Made by a program: the position numbers and the translations under genes. The notes beneath the pieces were generated by a model. That model had not been told where the DNA came from, did no database searches, and worked only from the letters and a program-made list of their open reading frames with translations. From Leishmania martiniquensis (lineage: Eukaryota; Euglenozoa; Kinetoplastea; Trypanosomatida; Trypanosomatidae), in assembly GCF_017916325.1 (NCBI RefSeq), contig NC_090171.1, positions 574,501 to 638,500 on the forward strand: a stretch of DNA of 64,000 nt, read 5' to 3'. Of this stretch, positions 52,274 to 63,200 are shown piece after piece. Positions within the stretch are counted from its first letter, which is position 1, and every line of letters begins with the position of its first letter.

Positions 52274-55200
52274 CTAGAAGTCCTCCAGCCTTCGCGCCAC
52301 CGCCCGCTCCATGGCGAAGTCGAGGAACTGCGCCAGGACTTTCTTACCCTTCGCCAGCCCGCGCAAGACCTCAGCAGCCTCTGGATCTGACGCGAAGGCG
52401 CGCATCGCATACGAGCGCAGCACCAGAAGTGATGCGTCAAAGGTGCTGCGCAACGGCTCGGCGCCCTCCATGGCGGTCGAGTGTCTCGTCAGCATCGCCG
52501 CCTCGCGCAGCGTCCACCATGTGTCCTCGGCGTTCGCTGTCACGTAATCCATTGCCAGAGCAATGCCCACCAGCATGGACATCACTTCCTCTGCAACCGA
52601 CCCGTTAAACAGGTTCGGCAGCACATCGTCGGCGGTGGAAATGAGGCCCTGAAGCAGCGGCAGCAGCGCATAACAAAACACGCTGAACCGGCGATCGTCC
52701 TCGTCGTCGCTTTCAGCCCCAGACTCTGCGTTTTCGAGAATGGCACTCCACGACTCGTCCAGCACACTCGTGGTCGAGCTGCGCGCATCGCTGAAATGGA
52801 AAATAAAGACGCGGGCCCGCAGTAGCTCAGCAAGAAGCAGCTCCAGCGCCGGCGGGGGCAGGGGTGCGGCCGGCACAGCGTCAGCGGCACCGTGCGCGCG
52901 GGAGGAGTCGGGAGCCACAGCCTCGCCGCCCGCACTACCTGTCTTGACAGTGCTTCCCAGTGGCGACAACGGTGACGTCGTAGACAAGTCCGCGCCAAGG
53001 CTGTGCATTGGGCGGTGTGGCTTGGTCATACCAACCTCTCCAAGGTCCGCACCGCCGCTACGATACCCTGAGAGAACACGGCGAGGTGGTGTCAGCATGG
53101 CGGGTACTGATGACGTGAGAGATCGAGTACGCGAGAGGGGCGGCGGATACTGCTGCATTGCATTCACGCTCTTTAAGGGATGTGGTTGCAGTCGTTGCGC
53201 GGCCACCCACGTCCGCCACGCCCTCCAGTGCATCCGCATCGCTGAGCAGCGATGGAAATGCTCCATCATCGATGCGGTCGGAAGTGGGCCGCGGTCGTAG
53301 CGGTCACAGCGACGCGTGCAAGCACTCTGCGCCGCCACCACTGCGGCCCGCGCAAAACGAGCAATCGCCCCCTCCTGACGGCGGCACTGGCCCATGGCAA
53401 GAAGGCGCCGCCACCGCAAGTAGTACGCACCACGCAACTGCGCCACGCGTGCGTCCCCCAACCGACCGGCTAAGACACGCTCCCGCTCGCGTCGCGCTGC
53501 GCGCTGTCGCCGCATGAGGTGCGTATGGTGAAACAGAGCCAGATGATCCCTCCACAGGTGAAAGTATGTGCGCAGGCGGCGTTGAGTGGCGTACTGCCCC
53601 AGCTCCTGAATGACGTGCGCCACGTTCCAGCCGATGCTCTGGCACAGAGCGTAGTAGCGCCGGCGCTGCATTTGGCAGACGGCAGCGGACTCCGCTTGGC
53701 AAAGCTGCAGATACCGCAGCCAGCGCCACTGCTGCGCCTCTCGTGACTTGGCCAGATGCTTCATGTCGGATCGGCCGTCCACACAAGCGACGGCCGCGAG
53801 CCCGCACGCTCGGAGTGCGCTCGACGCTCCACTGTTGCTCGCCTCAGTGTCACCACTGCAACTCAATGAAAGCTGCAGTTTCAGCGGCGCTGGCTTCATA
53901 GCATCGCGGGCTGTCACCGGCTCTACAAGCGACAAGGTGCGCCGACATGAGCGGCACGGTGACAACGCGACGGTTGCCGTTGTGAGAGCATCAGACGTGG
54001 CCTCGTGGCCGCCACTGAAGGCGCGACAGTATAGCAGCAGAGAGCGCTGCGGTCGAGTGGCGACAGGGAGGACTTGTGTAAGGTGATTTGGAGGGAGCCC
54101 ACGGCACTCTTTGTGGGACTCGAACCCCAAGCTGTTTGGCGCCCTTGTGTCCATGAGGCGGCTGCGAGTGAGTGCCAATGCCTGCTGCTTAGCCGAGTCC
54201 TGTGCTGGCGTAGGGGCTAGAAGGCCGTCTGCAGAGGGGTGCGCCATGTGCGAGACGACGGCTTTATCGCGTGTCGCGAAGATAGACGTGAACCCGTCCT
54301 CGCGTGCCACCCACAGCAGGCCTTGACACGGGTCTAAGAAGAGTTGCGTGATGGGCTGCACATGGACGTCAAGAAGGCGCTTGCAGAGCCGCAGGTCGAA
54401 GGCGCCCATGCTCACGTGATTCGGCATCCCCGCCCCCGCCATCCATTCTTGTGCCACCGTTCGTATCGGCTCCTCCACCGCCGGCCTCACGTCCCCTTCC
54501 CCGCTGCCATCGGCGTTCCGCTGCCGAAACAGCTCCCTCCCGTCCTCGTCCGGCAGCAGCCAGTGCGGCACACAACGCACCGCTGACATGGCGCCGTCGA
54601 CGGCGACGTACATCTCGAGCCGCTGGAAGGCGAAAAACAGCGCCTTGTCCTCGGTCAGTTCCTCAAACTGGTTCTCCAGGACCCGTGCATCCATCTCCTC
54701 TTCCGTGGGACGGTGCTGCCACGATGCCACAAGGAGAGACGGCGTAGGGACGCGGCGTAGCGTTGTTCGAATGTGAGGCGGCAAGTCGACCACAACATCT
54801 GAGATGGCCGCTGCCGAACCTTGTCCAACTTGGATGCGGCACTTGGCTGCCTGTGCGGGCATCATCGCGTCCTGCCTGGCGTCCATCGCGTCACACCCAT
54901 TCTTTGGCGCGACCGACGTACTGCGCTGCTTGCTTGCGCGGGAGCGTGCACTGGCATGCTGCTGAGTTGGGCAGCGCGATGGTGAGGTACTCGGCAAAGG
55001 AGAGCGCAACCTAGGCACGGGCGTCTCTTGAAGCGAGTCCCTCGCCTTCTTCACCTTCTTTCGCTTCGTAGGGCCGGGCACAGGGACGCCGTTCTTCAGG
55101 GGTGGTTCACGGTGGGGCGGCAGGGCGTGTTGGCGGGCCGGTGACGAAGGCGCCGCCATGGACTTGGGTGCAGAGGGTGAGACTGGACCCGGGCCTTGGC

Positions 55201-57703
55201 CGTTGCTCGGCCGACCGCTTTCCCGCTCGGCAGCGGTCTGGTGCGACCGGTACTGTGCTGCCTGCGACGGTTCGCGCTCCTCGGTGCAACGGCGACCGAT
55301 GGAGAGCCGCTGGAGGCTCTTGCGTATCGTTGCAGCCTCGCCATCACTCCTAGGCCCCGGGGCGGCGCTATTGGAGGGAAGCTCGGAAAGGCGGGCGCGA
55401 TTTTCGCGTGCCTCGGCAAGGCCGAGACCCCGGCACGCACGGCGGCTTTTGGGGTCGTGCTTCGTCTTGCGAGCCCCGCTGCGCCCCTTGGACTCCGAGG
55501 CGCGCGGCGCGCCTCGAGAGGATGTCGGTGGCGTTGGTCGAGTCGCGTCGCTTCCGCCGCTCGCTCCCGAGCACCCGTCACTGCGAGACGATATGGATCG
55601 CAGACTAGAGTAGTAACCTGCACCAAAGCTGGCTGGCCATCCCCGCGACCTCTCCTTTGTCTCGCTGTGACGATGCAGCTCCTCGTCAAGGTTCCATACG
55701 TGCACGGTGCCCATGCAGTCCGCCGCCACCAGCAGATTCACACGCAGCGACTGCGCCGGTTCGGTGGTCAGAGGTGGCATCATATGCTCCAGCTCACGCT
55801 CGACCCCTTGCATCTCCTCCTCTGTCAGTTCCAAGTCGATGCGCTGTGTCTCGCGCTTGTCGAAGCGGGTCTCCGTCTGGGTGAGCTCGATACGCGGCAG
55901 TCCCTCGACTGCACGTGGCGCCGTGCGTGAATCTCGGGTTGCCATCCGCACATCACGGATCGCTGGCGCATCGCAGCCGCCCGCAACGACGAGCGAAGAT
56001 ACCCACCGGAGAGCAGTGAGACCGGCAAAACCGCCGACCAGCTTTGCCAGCGGCTTCACCTGGAGTAGCGTGCAGGTCGACCGCACCTGCATGCGCTGCA
56101 GCCCAGGCACAGGAGAAGTGCAGTCGAACGTGATGACATCACTGGACATTCCCGTCGCACCGGACAACGCGGATGCGACATCGCAGCAGGAGGGCGCGCC
56201 GGAGACAGCGGTACCGTCGACAGACACACACCCCAAAGCGGCGAGGCGCAAAATCGATGCGCCGCCGCTTTGGGCTTCTTCTTTGAGCTCATGCCGCCGC
56301 TGCTGCGTCCTTGCCATAGCCTCGTAGACATGCCGTACGTCCCAGATGACAACGCTGCCGTCAGTCGCGGCCGTGCACACCAGCGAGAGGTGCTGACGGG
56401 AGCCTGGATCTAGAGGGCCGCCGTCTGCTCGCTCCGGGGATGTTGTACTATCGGCATCGGTGGTGGAGGCCGCCGTCATGCACCGAACGGCATCGCTCAC
56501 CCTGTTTGGCAGGCCCCACGTGGGCGAGTCATCGAACGCGCACCCGGCGTCGTGGCATGGGCTGCTAACAATCGATACAACGGAGCCGCCCTGGTATCGC
56601 GGTAGTTCGTAGACGATGGCAGCAGAGGGCGCTTTGAAAAACGATGACGACGCCCCGCAAGCACGGATATAGTGGTGATTCGCAGGGAAAAGCCGCACAG
56701 TGCCATCCTGCAGGCCGCACCACACGTAGTCCGTGAACACAAGCTGGGATCCCTTCAGCCGCAGCACGTCTTGTGGCACTCGCACGGGAAGGACGTGCAG
56801 CTGGTGCGCCTCCATGAACCCACGAAGCGGCGCGTGCTGCATGGCCGTGACAGCCACCCTCATTTTGGGATCGAGAATGCGGAATAGGCGCTGCCCCGTC
56901 ACAGCGTTGCAGACGACGACCTCGTTCTCGTAGATGGAGCCGCTGACGCACCATACCGTAGCTGATGGTGAAAACACATCGTTGCGCTGCTCTCGATGCG
57001 CACCACGCAAGCCGCGAGTTACCTCCAGGGTGCCCTCCGCGGAAACGGTGTCGTCGTCCCACTCGGCGGCTGAAGAGTTGCCCGTAACGCACTGCCGCTC
57101 GCACACGTCGTACGAGATCGCCGGCGTGCGCGCTTGGAAACGCTGACGGAGCCCCTCCTGAACCTTCTCCAGGTCGGGGAGGGGGCGCACCACGCACGCA
57201 TGACGCATTGTGGCCCGTGAGTTGAGGGAGGCCGCGTAGTCATGGTATACATGCACCGAATCTGCGGGCCGCTTCAGCTTTGTCTGAAGAATCGCATACT
57301 CGCGCAGCCACGCGTCCGGATCCTCGAACGCAGAGGGCGGAGGCACCTGGATCGACTCACCGAGCCCAGCAGAGCTGCACAGCAGAGGGGAGCCGTGTGC
57401 GCTACTGTTGACTGCTGCCCCTGGGCTCATCTGCAGACTGGCGTCCGCAAGGGCTGCGCCTGAGAGCCCCTGCACCCCCTTGCGAGCGCTGTGCTTCGCT
57501 GGAGACACTGCGCGGCGCCGAGAAGCGCCGGAGGACGACAACGGCACATTTTCGAGAGCAGGAGTACTTTCCTCTGCTGGCATGAGCCGCAGCGTTTGCC
57601 GCCCCAGCGGAGCACCGAGATGAGCAGCTGGGACCTCGAGCGGCGACCATGGCACCGCTGGAGGCGTTGGCAGGGGCGGTGTGTGCAGCACCCTGGCGGG
57701 CAT
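52274..57703 (-). CDS. Giant WD40-like protein with Sfi1-like repeats
   Basis: A 1809-residue protein from the ATG at 57703. Beta-propeller-type segments appear at about 200-470 (for example VWCGLQDGTVRLFPA and CTAATDGSVVIWDVRH), near 655-670 (AADCMGTVHVWNLDEE) and near 1120-1150 (LDPCQGLLWVAREDGF), interrupted by long low-complexity basic stretches (about 690-980). Residues about 1330-1510 hold Trp-containing helical repeats spaced irregularly: LRTYFHLWRDHLA, LRGAYYLRWRRLLA and MRMHWRAWRTWVA, which match the Sfi1 centrin-binding pattern (hydrophobic, then W near the end). A folded helical C-terminal domain follows (about 1620-1809). Sfi1 repeats bind centrin at centrosomes or basal bodies, so a basal-body scaffold is the best guess. 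The combination is unusual. Confidence 0.85.
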   Translation of the reverse strand: MPARVLHTPPLPTPPAVPWSPLEVPAAHLGAPLGRQTLRLMPAEESTPALENVPLSSSGASRRRAVSPAKHSARKGVQGLSGAALADASLQMSPGAAVNSSAHGSPLLCSSAGLGESIQVPPPSAFEDPDAWLREYAILQTKLKRPADSVHVYHDYAASLNSRATMRHACVVRPLPDLEKVQEGLRQRFQARTPAISYDVCERQCVTGNSSAAEWDDDTVSAEGTLEVTRGLRGAHREQRNDVFSPSATVWCVSGSIYENEVVVCNAVTGQRLFRILDPKMRVAVTAMQHAPLRGFMEAHQLHVLPVRVPQDVLRLKGSQLVFTDYVWCGLQDGTVRLFPANHHYIRACGASSSFFKAPSAAIVYELPRYQGGSVVSIVSSPCHDAGCAFDDSPTWGLPNRVSDAVRCMTAASTTDADSTTSPERADGGPLDPGSRQHLSLVCTAATDGSVVIWDVRHVYEAMARTQQRRHELKEEAQSGGASILRLAALGCVSVDGTAVSGAPSCCDVASALSGATGMSSDVITFDCTSPVPGLQRMQVRSTCTLLQVKPLAKLVGGFAGLTALRWVSSLVVAGGCDAPAIRDVRMATRDSRTAPRAVEGLPRIELTQTETRFDKRETQRIDLELTEEEMQGVERELEHMMPPLTTEPAQSLRVNLLVAADCMGTVHVWNLDEELHRHSETKERSRGWPASFGAGYYSSLRSISSRSDGCSGASGGSDATRPTPPTSSRGAPRASESKGRSGARKTKHDPKSRRACRGLGLAEARENRARLSELPSNSAAPGPRSDGEAATIRKSLQRLSIGRRCTEEREPSQAAQYRSHQTAAERESGRPSNGQGPGPVSPSAPKSMAAPSSPARQHALPPHREPPLKNGVPVPGPTKRKKVKKARDSLQETPVPRLRSPLPSTSPSRCPTQQHASARSRASKQRSTSVAPKNGCDAMDARQDAMMPAQAAKCRIQVGQGSAAAISDVVVDLPPHIRTTLRRVPTPSLLVASWQHRPTEEEMDARVLENQFEELTEDKALFFAFQRLEMYVAVDGAMSAVRCVPHWLLPDEDGRELFRQRNADGSGEGDVRPAVEEPIRTVAQEWMAGAGMPNHVSMGAFDLRLCKRLLDVHVQPITQLFLDPCQGLLWVAREDGFTSIFATRDKAVVSHMAHPSADGLLAPTPAQDSAKQQALALTRSRLMDTRAPNSLGFESHKECRGLPPNHLTQVLPVATRPQRSLLLYCRAFSGGHEATSDALTTATVALSPCRSCRRTLSLVEPVTARDAMKPAPLKLQLSLSCSGDTEASNSGASSALRACGLAAVACVDGRSDMKHLAKSREAQQWRWLRYLQLCQAESAAVCQMQRRRYYALCQSIGWNVAHVIQELGQYATQRRLRTYFHLWRDHLALFHHTHLMRRQRAARRERERVLAGRLGDARVAQLRGAYYLRWRRLLAMGQCRRQEGAIARFARAAVVAAQSACTRRCDRYDRGPLPTASMMEHFHRCSAMRMHWRAWRTWVAAQRLQPHPLKSVNAMQQYPPPLSRTRSLTSSVPAMLTPPRRVLSGYRSGGADLGEVGMTKPHRPMHSLGADLSTTSPLSPLGSTVKTGSAGGEAVAPDSSRAHGAADAVPAAPLPPPALELLLAELLRARVFIFHFSDARSSTTSVLDESWSAILENAESGAESDDEDDRRFSVFCYALLPLLQGLISTADDVLPNLFNGSVAEEVMSMLVGIALAMDYVTANAEDTWWTLREAAMLTRHSTAMEGAEPLRSTFDASLLVLRSYAMRAFASDPEAAEVLRGLAKGKKVLAQFLDFAMERAVARRLEDF

Positions 57704-60234
57704 TGCTAGGTGAAGCCTGATTCAGCACAAGCAGCGCCCAGCGCAGCGCAAGTGCAGGAAACCGTCGAAAGACGAAGAGCGGTTTTGGGGAAATGGACCG
57801 ACCACGCAGCCCCCGTTAGAGTACTCCCCGTGCCTCACAAGCGATGCGCGAGCGAGCGACAGGTGGCAAAACAAAATGAGGGGGAGACACCTCCGCTGAT
57901 CGCCCAAGCCGACAGAGAAACAGTTGCTGCCGCAGCGGAAAGTGCCCTGTACGGCGATGCCAAACGAAACGGAAAATTACGGAAGGGGGATGTACACAGA
58001 CGCACACAAGCTTTTTTAAAAAGCCAAGCTGCGCGAAATACACACCTGGAGGGAAGGCGAAAGGGAGAAGCCAGCGTAACAGAGGGGCGGACGGCACAGA
58101 GGGGCACACGACAGAAACAGAGAGAGGAGATACAAAGAGAGGCGAAAGTGAAAAAAGAAGAGAGGGTGAATGCCGGCCAACGGCAGCGCCTTTTCTCTAT
58201 ATATATATGTATGTGTGTAAAAGCATTTCAACAGGTAAGAGTGAAGACAATCTAAGGAAACAGAGAGAGAGGGGGACGATGATGACTACACGGACGAAAT
58301 GGCGAGATACAGGGAAAGAAAGAAGACGAGGGCTACGAGTCAGATGCTGGAGCGACAAACCTCTGCCCACGTAAAAAAAAGAAAATTTTCGCCTATTTTG
58401 AAAGGACAAGGATGATCTAAAGAGCGGACAGAAGTGCAAAAAGGGAAGAGGAGGATAGGGGAAGAAGACGACAGCGCCCCCACCCCCAAAAAAAAAGAGT
58501 TCTAGCGATAAAGAGACACGGCGTGGGGAAAGACAGAGAGGCAGAGAGACAGAGAGGCGAGCCCTCTGCCACGGGAAGTCCTCAAAGAGTGGCGGTGCGT
58601 ACGTGTCGAAGGAGCTGCGCTGAACACACAAGGGTCGAACGCAGGATTGAACGCTACTCGAGGGCGGGTGGGTGTCTGCGCACTTCTCAGTACGCGTTCG
58701 GATCGAGAGAGAGAGCAGAGATACTCTTCGCAGGCACGGAAACCGGCAAGGGAAAGGGAAGGCGTGTGACTGTGTGGCGGTTCTTGTTGCCCTTCTGCCC
58801 TCACGACATTCCTTCGTATCGCAAACCTTGCGTCACAGCACGAAGCCGCCGACAGCGCGTCGTGCAGCTATGTGTTGTGTGTGTGTGTGTGTAGGAGCGT
58901 TTGTTTGATGGCCTGATGCACTGGCGCTTCGTTGGCAGAAAAAGGACTGTGCAAGACGCCGTTTGGGTATGTGAAACAGCGAGAAGCGGACAGCTGAGAC
59001 GCAGGCGTTGAAGAAGTGGAAGGGGAGGATGAGTGGCGTCATTGCGCGCGTGAACTACGGAGTCGCAGCTGGGGGTATAGCAGGGTGAGGATGGTGGAGA
59101 AGAAGCGGCCTGGCGCGCCGAAACTCACCGCCTTCACGCGACGCGTAGGTCGCTGAGGCAAACGTGCATCGCCTCCGGTAGTTGACGAGGCAGCCAGCCC
59201 TGGCGAGGCTGGAGGCACACGCGCTGCGCCACCCATTTTCTGGACAACCCCTCGAGAAGCCGAGGCAGCATACCGTACGTTCCCCACCGTGGCGATTTCT
59301 GCGAGATGCTTCCGCTGCCTCCTTCAAGTCTTTGGCCCTTACATGGCGCTTTCCCCTCCCACCCTCGACTGAGCCCTGACAGCAAAGTGCAGTGCGCTGC
59401 GCACTCAGCGAGGAAACAAACAAATCAATCAGGTGTTGGGCATGCGCCTGCTGTGAGCTGATACACACAACGAAGCGAGCAGGCGGTGAAGTGCGTAAAG
59501 GCAGAGAGGAAGAGGGCGCTCGGTAGGACAGGACCACCCTCTCACTCTGGCCTGCTGAAGCGTTCCCCCCTGATCCACATCCTCTTCCCGCCGCTCTGTA
59601 CCGCTTCACTCTCTTCTTCGCACGTCCTTCACCCTTCTTCCCGTACGCGAGAGCCATAAGCGTGCACGGGGTTTAGTCACGCTTTTTCCCCCTCATGCAG
59701 GTGAGACAGGAAACAGGAACTGAACTGAAAGGCAGCGGCCAAAGTGTGGCCTGTGGTCCAAGTACACATGCGCACGCACAAGGACACCATGAAGAATCCT
59801 GCATAAGCGTCCCAGTCAACGCACGTGCCCTACGTCGAACGTGCGCTTTCCCTTCTATGTCACAGAATGCTGATAAAAAGCCCGTCGATCACCAAAAACT
59901 GGCCATGGGATCGAGCACAGCATTGTTTTTCTATGATGGTCCGCAACTCGGCTGCCTGTCGCTCGCTACTCAACGCATCGCCCACTATTCTTCCTCTGCC
60001 TATTGCAGTCGGATGCCCAGCTGTGCCACCGCCATTACCGGAATCCCCCCAAACCACCGCGCCGCTGCCCCTCCAGCACTCGCCGTTCCGTGGGTTCCAG
60101 GGAGCTGGAGAGAAAAAAACAAGATGCATCGGCCACCGCGAGTCCCTACACCCGCTCAATGTTTTGCAGTCATTGGCATCTACACAGGCGTGCGCATTGG
60201 CGAGCCACGGCGCACCGACTCTGATAGGATGAGC
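57704..60234. other. 2.5-kb spacer between the Scc3 gene and the WD40-like gene
   Basis: No credible gene. It contains an AT/TG patch at 58196-58218, purine-rich plus-strand blocks (58090-58170, 58255-58300, 58520-58560), a TG run at 58872-58892, and pyrimidine-rich stretches. A 200-codon minus-strand frame at 59055-59657 is Arg/Ser/Cys-rich and looks accidental. Confidence 0.6.
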
Positions 60235-63200
60235 CTACTCGTACTCCTCCGTGGCAACAAACACCTCGTCTCTGTCCAATGCGTCCGCAAACGATGGCTG
60301 CGTCGTCTCCTGCGTGGTAGGAACGCTGACAATAGAACGGTGAGTACGTACGGCGGCGGCCGGCTGGCCTTGACTGACATCGACCTCCACCTCATCCTCC
60401 GCATCGCCCTGACTCGCACCATCAGTGCAAACACGCCAGCCATCAGCTGTCACGACGCGTGACGCGACCGAGATATGTTGTCCCCGGCCAGCTGGGCGGG
60501 CGGACGCGTAAGCAACACCAGGGGCGGCGGTTGAGCCTTTAGACAAGCCTTCTGTTATCGCATTTAGCATGCCCTCCTCCTCTGCCAGCGCCGTCTCGCT
60601 GCCCGGTGCCCGTTGGCGCTTCTTGCCAGCATTCGACGAGGAAGTCGCGGTGCCATCCAGCTTAGCGGCTTTTCGCAAAGCTGTCACAAACGCCCGCACG
60701 TACGCGTGTTTGGCCTCTGTAAACACGCTGCTCCTGCTCAGCTCATCTCGCAGCAGGTGGAGCGCATCAGCTGGGCGCAGCTTTCCCGCGTAAGGCGAGA
60801 CGGCTTGCAGAAGGAGCGGGTCCGTTGACGTGGCAAAGTCGGCGCCGAAGCGCGCCATGGACGGACAGCACGAGTAAAACCGGTCTGTACCGACAAAGTG
60901 CAACGAGGAGAGCTTCAAGCCCATTTGGTAAAGCGTCTCCACAGAAACCGGTGTCGCGCCCACCTCGGCACAGTGATGGTACGCAGCGAGCAGGATGTCG
61001 CGCTCAAGGGTAAAGCCGCCGTCTCCGGCGCGATCGCGAAGGGTGTGAAAGAGGCTTTTGAACGTGTCTGAGACCGCCTTGGACGGTGTACTTGTCCACA
61101 GCGACAAAAAAGGCGCCGCCAGGACGGCGTCCAGCCGCTGGAAGATGAAGAGACGGGCAACGCCCGTCACCAGTCGAACCTGAAGCGCCTCCACGCGTGA
61201 GCAGGTGCGCCGCGCCGCGACCAACTCGGCCAGCCCCGAAGTCGCCGAGCTGGCAGCTGGGGGTGGGTGCTGCTGTTGCTGCTGGAGGGCTCTGTACTCC
61301 ACGACGTGCATCTTGAGGCAGTCCTGGGCGCTACACAGCTCTGCCGAGAGTTGCTCGTACAGTCCTCGAAGCAGCCGCATCAGTTTCTTCTGCTCCACTT
61401 GCGTCAGCTCGCAAGACGGGAGAGCGAGGATATCGCAAAGGTAAACGAATACCTCAGCACGAGGCAGTACAGAGGCGTCACCCGCCGCGGCACCAGGGGA
61501 GCCGGTAGCCTGCGCCTCGTCCTCCGCCTCAGCCTGATATTGCAGCACGCCGGTGACCACCTCCCGCAGGTGCGCCTTCATCTCCGACTTCGCCTCCTCG
61601 GCGGACTCGCTCACCTGCCAGAGAAGACACTGAACGGCGGTTCCCACCACCAGCAACACCAGCGGCACGTCTGGGGGCGGATGTGTCGCCTGCATTTCCG
61701 TCAACGCCGCTTGGATTAGCGGCCACTGGGGCCCGATAGAAACGAGGGCAGAGGCGAGGTTCATGCGAGCCCATGCGCGCAGCACTTCCGAGGTGTCGGT
61801 CGGCGTGCCTTCATGGCTGCCTCGCGATGCCGCTTTGACCACGCGCGAAAACTGCGTTACAACGCTATTGTGCAGCTCTTGCAGGTGCGCGTTTGCTTCG
61901 CTGCGCAGCGGGTGCTCCACGAAGGCCAGCTGATGCCACGCCTTGGTGAGGCTCTCACGAATCTCCGTGGCGGTGCACGACGAGTTCAGCGTCGCCTTCC
62001 GAAGCTCAACCAGAAGGGCTGACAGTGCCGCCTGGTGGCGCTGTGAGGTGAAGGTGGAAAGGTCAAGCGCGGCGCACACTTCTGCTGCGGCTTGCAGGAC
62101 ATCCTCGCTCCCGCAGTGCACCTCCAGGATGGAGCACAAAGCGTGCGCTGCATCCTCGCTGAGGCGATGCAACAGTACCTCTGCCTCCTCCTTTGCCGCG
62201 GGCGGGATCTTCTTGCTTGCCGTAAGCGCGCCGCCGCGGCGGTCATCCTTCGGCAGCGGCCCCAGTGTGAGTCGCCCCTGAACTTTGAGCAGCAGCGAGG
62301 CTATCAGCTGCAAACCCACGACGGCGTCCAGCGGCTTGTCGGACTGCGCGGCGGCAAGGATGGGCTGAAACGCGGTCAGCAATAGCGGTGGCCGCTCTGG
62401 AGTCCAGATGGCGTCAATCAAGTACCTCTCCGGCATAGCCTCCTGGTACTGCACGCGCAGCGTGGCAGCGAAGGAGCACAATAGCTCGGTCGCTACAGTC
62501 AACTGCGCTGTCTCACTTTCCTCCGCTGCGGTGCGGCAGTGGATAAACACCTTTAGCAGGATGCCCGCGGCGGCCCGGATGGTCGGGCGCTCGTCGAAAA
62601 GCGTCAAGAGAACTTGATCCACTCGCTCGTTGCTCAGCAGCTCACTTCCCTCTGGCGCATCGCAGTCGCTGCGCACCATCATGGCGACCACGCGAATCGC
62701 GAGCTCTGCGCACCGAACGTCGACGTCACTGCTCAACTCCACTAACCGACTCGTGAAGTACTGCAGAAACAAATGCAGCCGGCTGTAGGCATCCGGGACG
62801 CGGGCGAGGACCTGCAAAATGGTGTCCAGTGCCTCGGCCCGCAGCTCTGGCCGCTTGTCGTGAAGCGGCATGCCAAGGTATCGCAGGTACTTGTTCGTCA
62901 TGAACTCGTCCGGGAAGCTCAGCATCCACCGACGGAGTGCCTGGAAGCCATCAAGACGGATATCAGGTGCAATGTCGCGCAGTCGCTGATGGATGGCCTG
63001 CGAGAAGATGTGATCGCGCCACTCAACGACCTTGTCGCGCCTCCGTTGCACGAGGCTGATGTCCTTTTTTGTGCGCAGGAGCGCCAACTGACTCTGCAGG
63101 TCGGCGGCCACGCTGGAGAGCGCTTGCACAAACGCGAGCAGTGTCACGGTCGCGGTGTGACGGAAGGAGCGCGACTTGCTCTCGCTCATGGCAATGATCC

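Noticed and set aside
54105..54140. A tRNA-like B-box (ggttcgagtccc on the minus strand)
   Set aside because: It lies inside the open 1809-codon WD40-like frame, encoding LGFES, and no matching acceptor stem or anticodon arm could be drawn around it.
59055..59657. A 200-codon minus-strand frame downstream of SCC3
   Set aside because: Arg/Ser/Ala/Cys-rich with no domain and weak third-base bias; it probably belongs to the SCC3 3' UTR.
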